Shown piece after piece: positions 8,749 through 16,700 of a DNA stretch of 64,000 bases. Origin of the DNA: Actinomadura rifamycini DSM 43936 (GTDB taxonomy: Bacteria > Actinomycetota > Actinomycetes > Streptosporangiales > Streptosporangiaceae); the NCBI RefSeq assembly GCF_000425065.1, contig NZ_AULB01000012.1, positions 186,001-250,000 of the forward strand, read 5' to 3'. How positions within the stretch are numbered: the stretch's first letter is position 1; every line of letters starts with the position of its first letter. The notes beneath the pieces were generated by a model. It saw only the letters and a list, made by a program, of their open reading frames with translations, ran no database searches and had not been told where the DNA came from. Both the position numbers and the translations under genes were made by a program.

Positions 8749-9414
8749 TCAGTGGGACGTGCGCGGGAGCGCCGGGAGCGCGTACATGCGGAGCAGCCCG
8801 CGCCGCAGGGCGGGCAGCTCGTGCGCCTGGCCGCAGCTGATCCGGCTGTAGAGCACCTCGTGGACGCCGCCGACGATCACCTCGGCGGCCAGCTCCGGCT
8901 CAGGGAAGTCGGGGTACATGTCCAGCAGGTGCTCCACCACGATCGTGCTGAAGTGCTGCTTGATCCGGTCGCGGCGGGCCACCGCCTCCGGCCCGGCCGC
9001 CAGCACCTCGACCACGCCCATGCGGGCCGCCAGCGGCTCGGCGGCGAGGAGCTCCAGCAGCGCGCCGAGGCCCGCGCGCAGCCGGGCGTCCGGCTCCCGC
9101 CGTTCCGCCGCGGCGTCGTCGAACGCCGCCACCATCCGCTCCGCGATCGAGTCGAACGCCGCGAAGAACGCCTCTTCCTTGTTCCGGAAATGCTCGTAGA
9201 ACGTCTTCTTGGAGATCGCGGACGCGCCGACGATCGCGTCGATCGTCAGCTGCGCGTAGCCCTTGCCCCCGACGATCTCGGTCACCGCGCGCAGGATGCG
9301 GGCGCGCTGGTTGCTGGCGACGTAGTCGCGCGACAGCCGATGCCGGCCCGACGGCAGCTTCGCCGCCTCGCCGGCCGCCCGCCGCGCCGGATCCCCCCGA
9401 TCGCCGTGTCCCAT
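8749..9414 (-). CDS. TetR/AcrR-family transcriptional regulator
   Basis: A 221-residue regulator. After about 35 basic residues the TetR helix-turn-helix is clear: ILRAVTEIVGGKGY, then LTIDAIVGASAISKKTFYEHF. The C-terminal ligand domain is all-helical and unspecific. Such proteins repress their own or a neighbouring gene until a small ligand binds. The neighbours are the sulfotransferase gene 70 bases upstream on the same strand and the exported-protein genes downstream; neither is an obvious target. Confidence 0.88.
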   Translation of the reverse strand: MGHGDRGDPARRAAGEAAKLPSGRHRLSRDYVASNQRARILRAVTEIVGGKGYAQLTIDAIVGASAISKKTFYEHFRNKEEAFFAAFDSIAERMVAAFDDAAAERREPDARLRAGLGALLELLAAEPLAARMGVVEVLAAGPEAVARRDRIKQHFSTIVVEHLLDMYPDFPEPELAAEVIVGGVHEVLYSRISCGQAHELPALRRGLLRMYALPALPRTSH

Positions 9415-9484
9415 GATCCGCCCATCGCGTCCGGTAACGCTCCTGACGGCCGATTCTACGGCGCACCCCCCCGAGGGGGCCTCG

Positions 9485-10498
9485 TCACGATGACACGGAG
9501 TCGACCGCGGGACCGGTCAGCAGCGACACGACCGGGTTCGGTTCGCGGGCGCGGAGCACGGCCTCCCTCGCGGCCGTCGTGCGGCGGGAGCGCCACCGGT
9601 ACGCGGCCTGCCGGTGGAACCGCGCGATGTGCGCGGCGGCCGGGCGCGACCGGCCCGACAGCCCGTACCCGTGCCGCTGGAGCCGCGCCGCGAGGACGTG
9701 CTCGACCAGGTCGGCCTCCCAGTCCTCCAGCCGCCGCGCCCACGCGCCGACCACCGCGCGGTTCGGCGCCTCGTGCGTGCGCAGGTGCCACCGGCGCTCC
9801 TGCGGGACGGTCCGGCGCGCGTGGTGCTGCGGCTCGGCCATCGCCGGGTCGTACTCCTCGCCGAGGAACGCGCACAGCCGCTCCAACTCCCGCTCGGGGG
9901 CCTCGACGAGGTCCTCGTACCGGAACTCGTAGAAGGAGCCGGGGCCGAGCCGGGCGCCGAGCCGGCGGCCGATGTCGACCGCGTCCCGCCAGGTCAGCGT
10001 GGCGGAGAAGAGGTCGCCGTCGTACCACGGCATCCGGAGCAGCGAGCTGACGGCGTCCCGGCCGTCCCGGACGAGATGGACGAACTGCGCGTCGGGGAAC
10101 ATCCGCCGCAGGGCCCCGACCCGGCGGATGTAGCTCGGCCGCTTGTCGCCCCAGCGCGGCTTGCCGTGCTCGCGGGCGTACGCGCGGAACACGGTCGCGA
10201 CCGCCGACCCGAGGGTGGGCGGCGCGGCGGCGATCTCCTCGACCGTCGCGTCGGGGTCGAGGCCAAGCGCCTTGAACTTCGTCGTGCTCCCCTTGGCGAT
10301 CCACGCGCCGAGCGCGCGGCGGTTCTCCTCGCGCTCGAGGTCGCCGAAGTCGTGGCGGGCGTCGTAGGCGGTGTGGACGAACCGCGTCTCGGACGGCAGC
10401 GCGATCCGCCGGTGGCAGTGGAGCATCTGCTGCAGCAGGGTCGTGCCCGAGCGCGGGCATCCGACGATGAAGATCGGCCGGTGGGACGGGGTCGTCAT
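9485..10498 (-). CDS. Sulfotransferase-family protein
   Basis: A 337-residue protein with both PAPS-binding motifs of sulfotransferases: the 5'-phosphosulfate loop PRSGTTLL close to the N-terminus and the 3'-phosphate motif FVHLVRDGRDAVSSLL. It would transfer sulfate from PAPS to a hydroxyl or amine acceptor. The ATG at 10498 (MTTPSHRPIFIVGCPRSG) is preferred because the beta strand leading to the P-loop begins there; upstream in-frame codons look non-coding. The acceptor is unknown and no sulfation or glycosylation genes are adjacent. Confidence 0.88.
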   Translation of the reverse strand: MTTPSHRPIFIVGCPRSGTTLLQQMLHCHRRIALPSETRFVHTAYDARHDFGDLEREENRRALGAWIAKGSTTKFKALGLDPDATVEEIAAAPPTLGSAVATVFRAYAREHGKPRWGDKRPSYIRRVGALRRMFPDAQFVHLVRDGRDAVSSLLRMPWYDGDLFSATLTWRDAVDIGRRLGARLGPGSFYEFRYEDLVEAPERELERLCAFLGEEYDPAMAEPQHHARRTVPQERRWHLRTHEAPNRAVVGAWARRLEDWEADLVEHVLAARLQRHGYGLSGRSRPAAAHIARFHRQAAYRWRSRRTTAAREAVLRAREPNPVVSLLTGPAVDSVSS

Positions 10499-10619
10499 AC
10501 CCGGCCAAACTACGCCGCGGACCTGAGGACGAGGTCCAACGAACCTCAAAGTTGACTGAAAGTCTTGTCGACGGAACGCGAGCATCCCGACACACCGCGT
10601 GACGAAATTTATTGAAATA

Positions 10620-10648
10620 TTGCCATTCGGTAAGTAGTGCGCTAACCT
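10620..10648 (+). promoter_or_regulatory. Sigma-70-like promoter of the yqiJ/flotillin operon
   Basis: TTGCCA (10620-10625), a 17-base spacer and TAACCT (10643-10648) lie in the lowest-GC part of the 405-base gap between the sulfotransferase and the yqiJ-like gene. Transcription would start near 10655, leaving a leader of about 250 bases that contains a short ORF. Nothing else recognisable lies in the gap. Confidence 0.6.
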
Positions 10649-10713
10649 AACTATCGGTGTGCCGGGAAGTCTGGTCGGCGAGACGGAAGAGCTGTCTTGC
10701 GACCTGGAGAGGT

Positions 10714-10809
10714 ATGACCCGGCACTTTCTCTTGTATGCCGCCATCACGCCGGCGGGTTCCTTCGGTCTGCGGGTCTCCGCGCTCGCGACCGCGTTCCCG
10801 GATAGCTGA
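10714..10809 (+). CDS. Possible 31-residue small ORF in the operon leader
   Basis: ATG at 10714, 31 codons, TGA at 10807. GGAGAGG lies directly before the ATG, somewhat too close but better than for many genes here. The peptide starts MTRHFLLYAAITPAG and has a short hydrophobic N-terminal part. It could be a small protein, a leader peptide, or chance. No run of one amino acid suggests attenuation. Confidence 0.35.
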   Translation: MTRHFLLYAAITPAGSFGLRVSALATAFPDS

Positions 10810-10903
10810 GCCCGCTCACCCCGCATTCGTGTCCACCTGACCGGACGTCCATTCGGGCGCTCCGACGGTCCACCTATGTCCCGAGGCGGAAGCGTGCTTT
10901 CTC

Positions 10904-11560
10904 ATGGGCGAATTCTTTGATGTCGCGCTCGGTTTCCCGACGGCTCTGTTCAGCTTCGCGCTGCTCGTCGTCGCCGGATACTGGGTGCTCGTGCTCGTCG
11001 GCGGCCCGGGCGTCGACCTCCTCGACGGCGGCGACGCCGACGGCGGCGCGGACGGCGCGGACGGCGCCGCCGGCGGGCTGCTCGCGGCGGCGGGCCTCGG
11101 CGGCGTCCCGGTCACCGTGGCGCTGTCCCTGCTGATCGCCTTCACCTGGTTCGCGAGCCTGGCCGGGGCGGCGGCGTCCGAGGCCGCGGCCCTGCGGGTG
11201 CTGCTGGTGCCCGCGGCGGCCGCGGTCGGCTGGGCCGCCGCGCGCGCGGCCGTCCTGCCGCTGCGCCGCGTGTTCCGCGACGCCCCCGGGACGTCGCTGC
11301 GCGAGTTCGTCGGCCTGCCGTGCGTCATCCGGACGGGACGCGTGGGCCCGGACTTCGGGCAGGCGGAGGTGACGGCGCCCGACGGGTCCACCGCGCTCGT
11401 CCAGGTGCGGCGGCCCGCGGCGGACGTGCCCGTGGCGGGGGCCGCCGAGGGCACCGCGCTCACCGCGGGGAGCACCGCGCTCATCTTCGACTACGACGCG
11501 GCCGGACACTTCTTCTGGGTCATGCCGCACGATTCCCTGCTCGATCCTCCCGCTCTTTGA
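10904..11560 (+). CDS. YqiJ/NfeD-like membrane protein with C-terminal OB fold
   Basis: A 218-residue protein with one membrane segment near the N-terminus (about 12-33), an Asp/Gly-rich loop, one or two more hydrophobic segments (about 68-115) and a soluble beta-rich tail from about 130, with VGLPCVIRTG as in OB-fold NfeD-type domains. In E. coli the YqiJ-YqiK pair couples such a protein to a flotillin; here a flotillin-like gene follows after 46 bases. It probably sits in the plasma membrane and partners that flotillin. The ribosome site is weak. Similarity is structural rather than by strict motif. Confidence 0.7.
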   Translation: MGEFFDVALGFPTALFSFALLVVAGYWVLVLVGGPGVDLLDGGDADGGADGADGAAGGLLAAAGLGGVPVTVALSLLIAFTWFASLAGAAASEAAALRVLLVPAAAAVGWAAARAAVLPLRRVFRDAPGTSLREFVGLPCVIRTGRVGPDFGQAEVTAPDGSTALVQVRRPAADVPVAGAAEGTALTAGSTALIFDYDAAGHFFWVMPHDSLLDPPAL

Positions 11561-11606
11561 CCATCCCCCCGCACCCACTTTTCCCCCCACCCGAGAGGGA
11601 TCACTG

Positions 11607-13628
11607 ATGGATGCCATCACCGTCGGGGCGGGCGTGCTCATCGCGCTCGTCCTGCTCATCGCGCTCGCCATGCTGTTCCTGGTCACCCGGCTGTTCCGCA
11701 AGGTCGACCAGGGCCGGGCACTGATCATTTCCAAGCTGCGCAAGGTGGACGTCACGTTCACCGGCGCGGTCGTCCTGCCGGTCCTGCACAAAGCCGAACT
11801 CATGGACATCTCGGTGAAGACCATCGAGATCGAACGGACCGGGCGGGACGGCCTGATCTGCAAGGACAACATCCGCGCGGACATCCGCATCACGTTCTTC
11901 GTCCGCGTGAACAAGACGGTCGAGGACGTCATCAAGGTCGCGCAGGCGATCGGGACGGAGCGGGCGAGCAGCCAGGAGACGCTGCAGGAGCTGTTCGCGG
12001 CGAAGTTCTCCGAAGCGCTGAAGACCGTTGGCAAGCACCTCGACTTCGCCGACCTCTACGTCCGCCGCAACGAGTTCCGCGACCACATCATCCAGGTGAT
12101 CGGCACCGACCTGAACGGCTACAGCCTCGAGGACGCCGCCATCGACTACCTGGAGCAGACGCCGCTGCTGTCGCTCGACAAGTCGAACATCCTGGACGCC
12201 CAGGGCATCCGCAAGATCACCGAGCTGACGGCGATCGAGCACGTCCGCACGAACGAGCACGCCCGCAACGAGGAGAAGGAGATCACGCGCCAGAACGTGG
12301 AGGCGCGCGAGGCGATCCTGGAGCTGGAGCGCCGCCGGACGGACGCCGAGCTGCGGCAGGAGCGCGAGATCGAGACGGTCCGGGCGCGCGAGCAGGCCGA
12401 GATCGAGCGGGTCAAGGCCGAGGAGCGGCTGCGGGCGCAGACCGCGCACATCCGGACGGACGAGCAGCTCGGCGTGCAGCACGAGAACCGGGACCGGGAG
12501 GTCGCGGTCGCCGCGAAGAACAAGGAGCGGGTGCTCGCGATCGAGAGCGAGCGGATCGAGAAGGACCGCCTGCTGGAGGTCATCGCCCGCGAGCGCGAGA
12601 CCGAGCTGACCCGCATCGCCGCCGACAAGGAGGTCGAGGGCGAGAAGCGGGAGATCGCGAACGTGGTCCGGGAGCGGATCGCGGTGGAGCGGACCGTCGC
12701 CGAGCAGGAGGAGGAGATCAAGCGGCTGCGCGCGGTCGAGGAGGCCGAGCGGGCGCGGCAGGCGACCGTCATCCGGGCGGAGGCCGAGGCGCAGGAGAAC
12801 CTGGTCAAGGACATCAAGGCGGCCGAGGCGGCGGAGGCGGCCGCGCAGCACCGGGCCCGCGAGGAGCTGGTGCTGGCCGAGACGCGGCAGCAGACCGCCG
12901 AGCTGGACGCGCGGGCGAAGATCCGGCTGGCCGAGGGGGTGCGCGCGGAGGCCGCGGCGGCGGGGCTCGCCGAGGTCGAGGTCCGCGACGCCGACGCGGA
13001 CGTCATCGAGAAGGCCGGGCGCGCCGAGGCGGTCGTCGCCCGCGAGCGCGCGGCGGTCGAGGCGGAGCGGATCCGCGAGAGTCTCAAGGCGGAGGCGGAG
13101 GGCCTCACCGAGAAGGCCGGGGCGATGGCCGCACTGGACGACGTCACCCGCAAGCACGAGGAGTACCGGCTGCGGCTGGAGACGGAGAAGGAGATCCGGC
13201 TCGCGGGCCTCGACGTGCAGCGGCAGGTCGCCGAGGCGCAGGCCGCGGTGCTCGCGACCGGGCTGGAGGGCGCCGACATCAGCATCGTCGGCGGCGAGAC
13301 CGCGTTCTTCGACCGGGTCGTCGGGTCGATCGCGCTGGGCAAGAGCGTGGACGGCTTCGTGGAGAACTCCGAGGTCGCGCGGTCGGTCGCGGGCCCGTGG
13401 CTCGACGGGACGGGCAGCCCGGTCGACGACCTCGCGCGGGTCCTCGGGTCGCTCGGCGCGGACGGCGTCCGCGACGTGACCCTGTCCGCGCTGCTCATGC
13501 GGCTGATCGCGGCGGGCGGCCCGCAGGCCGCCGGGCTGTCGGACCTGCTCGACGCCGCGCAGCGGCTCGGCGTCGCCGACGCGCCGCTGGCGAGCCCGAA
13601 CGGGAGCGACCTGACGGTCGGCGCCTGA
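11607..13628 (+). CDS. Flotillin-like SPFH-domain protein (YqiK type)
   Basis: A 673-residue protein with an N-terminal membrane helix (about 7-27), an SPFH/band-7 domain (about 30-210; contains ISKLRKVDVTFTG and IEIERTGRDGL), then a very long Glu/Arg/Ala-rich coiled coil (about 210-560) and a C-terminal assembly region with ISIVGGETAFFDRVVG. Flotillins oligomerise under the membrane and organise lipid domains. The family is usually 400-560 residues, so the coiled coil is extended. GAGAGGGAT precedes the ATG. It lies between the YqiJ-like gene and a giant ATPase, suggesting one membrane-associated complex. Confidence 0.9.
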   Translation: MDAITVGAGVLIALVLLIALAMLFLVTRLFRKVDQGRALIISKLRKVDVTFTGAVVLPVLHKAELMDISVKTIEIERTGRDGLICKDNIRADIRITFFVRVNKTVEDVIKVAQAIGTERASSQETLQELFAAKFSEALKTVGKHLDFADLYVRRNEFRDHIIQVIGTDLNGYSLEDAAIDYLEQTPLLSLDKSNILDAQGIRKITELTAIEHVRTNEHARNEEKEITRQNVEAREAILELERRRTDAELRQEREIETVRAREQAEIERVKAEERLRAQTAHIRTDEQLGVQHENRDREVAVAAKNKERVLAIESERIEKDRLLEVIARERETELTRIAADKEVEGEKREIANVVRERIAVERTVAEQEEEIKRLRAVEEAERARQATVIRAEAEAQENLVKDIKAAEAAEAAAQHRAREELVLAETRQQTAELDARAKIRLAEGVRAEAAAAGLAEVEVRDADADVIEKAGRAEAVVARERAAVEAERIRESLKAEAEGLTEKAGAMAALDDVTRKHEEYRLRLETEKEIRLAGLDVQRQVAEAQAAVLATGLEGADISIVGGETAFFDRVVGSIALGKSVDGFVENSEVARSVAGPWLDGTGSPVDDLARVLGSLGADGVRDVTLSALLMRLIAAGGPQAAGLSDLLDAAQRLGVADAPLASPNGSDLTVGA

Positions 13629-13646
13629 CCGGTACGGCTTGACGGC

Positions 13647-13691
13647 GCGGCGGGCCCGCCCCGGCACAGGGGCCCGGGGCGGGCCCGCCGC
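13647..13691 (+). terminator. 18-bp perfect hairpin between the flotillin and ATPase genes
   Basis: GCGGCGGGCCCGCCCCGG (13647-13664) and CCGGGGCGGGCCCGCCGC (13674-13691) pair perfectly with a nine-base loop. There is no T-run, and the GAGGGGAAGGGG ribosome site of the next gene follows at about 13699. It may be a partial terminator or an mRNA processing/stability element that sets the flotillin:ATPase ratio. Confidence 0.6.
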
Positions 13692-13714
13692 ACACGACGA
13701 GGGGAAGGGGACGC

Positions 13715-16700
13715 GTGAGCGAGGAAACCGGCGGGACCACCGGGACCGCTGCGGCCGGCACCGCGAACGACGCCGCGAACGACGGCACCGCGAACGACGG
13801 GACGGCGAACGACGCCGCGACCGGCGGCACGGCGATCGACCACGGGACGTACGAGGTGCTGCGCGCCCGGCTCGCCGAGCACGCGGGCGAGCTGGCGCGG
13901 CGCGCGGAGGCGCTGAACGCGCGGCGGCTGGAGGTGTTCGGCGGGGGCGGCCTGCGGCTCGCGGGCACCGAGCGGGTCCGCACGCCCGCCGCCCGGGTGC
14001 CGCGCGACGTCGTCGCGGTCGGCGGGACGCTGCTGCTCGGCGGCGCCCCCGCCCCCGGCGCGACGTCCGAGACCGCGCCCGAGGACGTCTTCTCCCTCCA
14101 CACGCTCGTGCCGGGCGGCGACGGCGACGCCGGGCCGGCGTTCGCCGAGTCGGGGACCGTCCCGGGCCTGCTGGACGATCCGCGCTTCCGCCGCGACTTC
14201 GCCGACATGTACCGCTACTACCGGCAGGCGCGGCTGCTGCGGCTCCGCCTGCTGGACGGCCGCCTCCTCGCGGCGTTCCAGACCGGCCCGCGGCTGTCCG
14301 ACCTGCGCGTCCTGCGCTGGCGGGTCGCGCCGGACGGCGCCGTCGCCTACGAGGACAACCACGGCGAGCGCGCCGACCGGTCCCCGCCCGCGCACGACCC
14401 GTCGAAGCCGGTCGAGTGGACGGAGGCGACCCGCGACGACCACGTGCCGGGGCGGCGCCCGCACATCGCGGTCCGGGACGCCCTGCACGTGTCGACGGTC
14501 GGCGGCTCCCTCACCGTCGCGACGCCCGACGGCACCGAGGTGTTCGCCGAGCCCGTGGACGAGCCGCTGCAGAGCCTCGCGGACGCGGACGTCCGGCACG
14601 CGCGGGTCGGCGCGCTGATCCTGCTGCGGGTCCGGCCGTACAACGAGACGGCGTGGCGGCACCTGGTGTTCAACACCCGCACGCACGACGCCGTCCGGCT
14701 GGACGGCCTGGCGGGCGCGTGCCGGCGGCTCCCCGGCGACGACGGCGTCGTGTTCCCGGGCGGCTTCCTCCTCGACACCGGCGCCGCCAAGACGTTCGAC
14801 ACCGACGTGACCGGCCTGGAGTACGAGCGGACGATCGCGTCCCCGAACGGCGAGGACGTCGTCTACGCGTTCTGCTCGCGCGCCGACGGGCGCACGCTGC
14901 TGCTCCCGTACAACGTGATCCGCAAGGAGGTGGCGACGCCGATCGACTGCCGCGGGTACGCGCTGTTCGACGACGGGACGCTGGTGGTGCTGCGGGCGTC
15001 GTCCGGCGACCCGGCGCGCGTCCACCCGGTGCAGGTGTGGCGGACGCCGCTGGTGTCGGACGACCACGCCGCGGCGCAGCCGGTCGGGACGGGCCCGCTG
15101 GAGCGCGTCGGGAACGCCGACCTGGTGCGGGGCGTCTCGGAGTGCCTGGCGGTGGTGCGGATGGTGGGCGAGATGTCGCCGTCCGCGGCGGTGTTCGAGG
15201 CGCTCATCGCGGCCTGCACCCGCACCGCCGACCTGCACCACTGGCTCGCCGACCCGGACCTGGGCGGGCTCGACGGGCCGCTCGCGGACGTCCGCGCGGC
15301 GGCCGTCCAGGTGCTGGACGAGTACGCGAACGTGCGGGCGCTGACCGCCGAGGCCGACGCCGCCGTCGCCGAGGCGGACGAGCGGGTGCGGGCGCTGCTG
15401 CGCCGCGTGGCGGCCGAGCCGCCCGCGACGGCGGACGGCTGGGTGGCGCGGCTGGCCGAGCTGCGCCGCGTGCAGGGCCGCCTGGAGTCGCTGCGCGAGC
15501 TGCGGTACGCCGACGCGGCGCGGATCGACGAGCTGGCGGACGCGGCGTCCGGCGGGCTGCGGGAGACCGGGCACGGCGCCGTCGCGTTCCTCCGGGACGC
15601 GGACGCGTTCACCGGCTACCACGCCGAGGTGGAGCGGATCGCGGAGGCCGCCGCGGGCATCGCGACCGCGGCCGAGGCCGAGCCCCTCGCCGACCTCCTC
15701 GCCGCGCAGCACGAGGGACTCGACGTCGTCACGGAGGTGGTCGGCGACCTCGACGCCGCCGACGCCACCGCTCGCACCGCGATCCTGGAGCGGGTCGGCG
15801 AGGTCCTCGGCGGGCTGAACCGGGCCCGCGCCGTCCTGGACGGCCGCCGCCGCGACCTGCTGGCCCGCGAGGGCCGCGCCGCGTTCGCCGCCGAGCTCGC
15901 GCTGCTCGACCAGACCGTCGCGGGCGCCCTGTCCGCCGCGACGACCCCCGAGGCGTGCGACGACCGGCTCGGCCGGCTGATCCTGCGGCTGGAGACGCTG
16001 CAGGCCCGGTTCGCCGACCTCGACGACTTCCTGGCCGAGCTGGAGGCGAAGCGGACCGAGATCGGCGAGGCGTTCTCGTCGCGGCGGCAGACGCTGCTGG
16101 ACGAGCGCGCCCGCCGCACGGAGCGGCTCGTGGCGTCCGCCGACCGGATCCTCGCCGGGGTCCGCCGCCGCGCCGCCGCGCTGCCGTCGCCGGACGAGGT
16201 CAACGCGTACTTCGCCACCGACGCCATGGTCGCGCGCCTCCGCGCGATCGTGGACGAGTTGCGCAACCTGGACGACGCGGTCCGCGCGGAGGAGCTGGAG
16301 GGGCGCATCGCGTCGTCCCGGCAGGAGGCCGGGCGGGCCCTGCGCGACCGGCTCGACCTGTACGACGGCGACACGATCCGGCTGGGCCGCCACCGGTTCG
16401 CCGTCAACACGCGGCCCATCGAGCTGACGCTCGTCCCGCACGGCGGCGGCCTCGCGTTCGCGATCACCGGGACCGGGTACCGGCGCCCGGTGGACGACCC
16501 GCTGCTCGCCGACCCCGAGCTGCGGGGGCAGACGCTCGTCTCCGAAGCGCCCGACATGTACCGGGCGGAGTACCTGGCGACGTCCCTCCTCGCCGAGACC
16601 GGGGCCGCCGAGCTGCGGGCGGCCGCCGCGTCCGGGGGGTTGCTCGACCTCGTCCGGGCGGCCGCCGCCGACCGGTACGGCGAGGGCTACGAGCGCGGCG

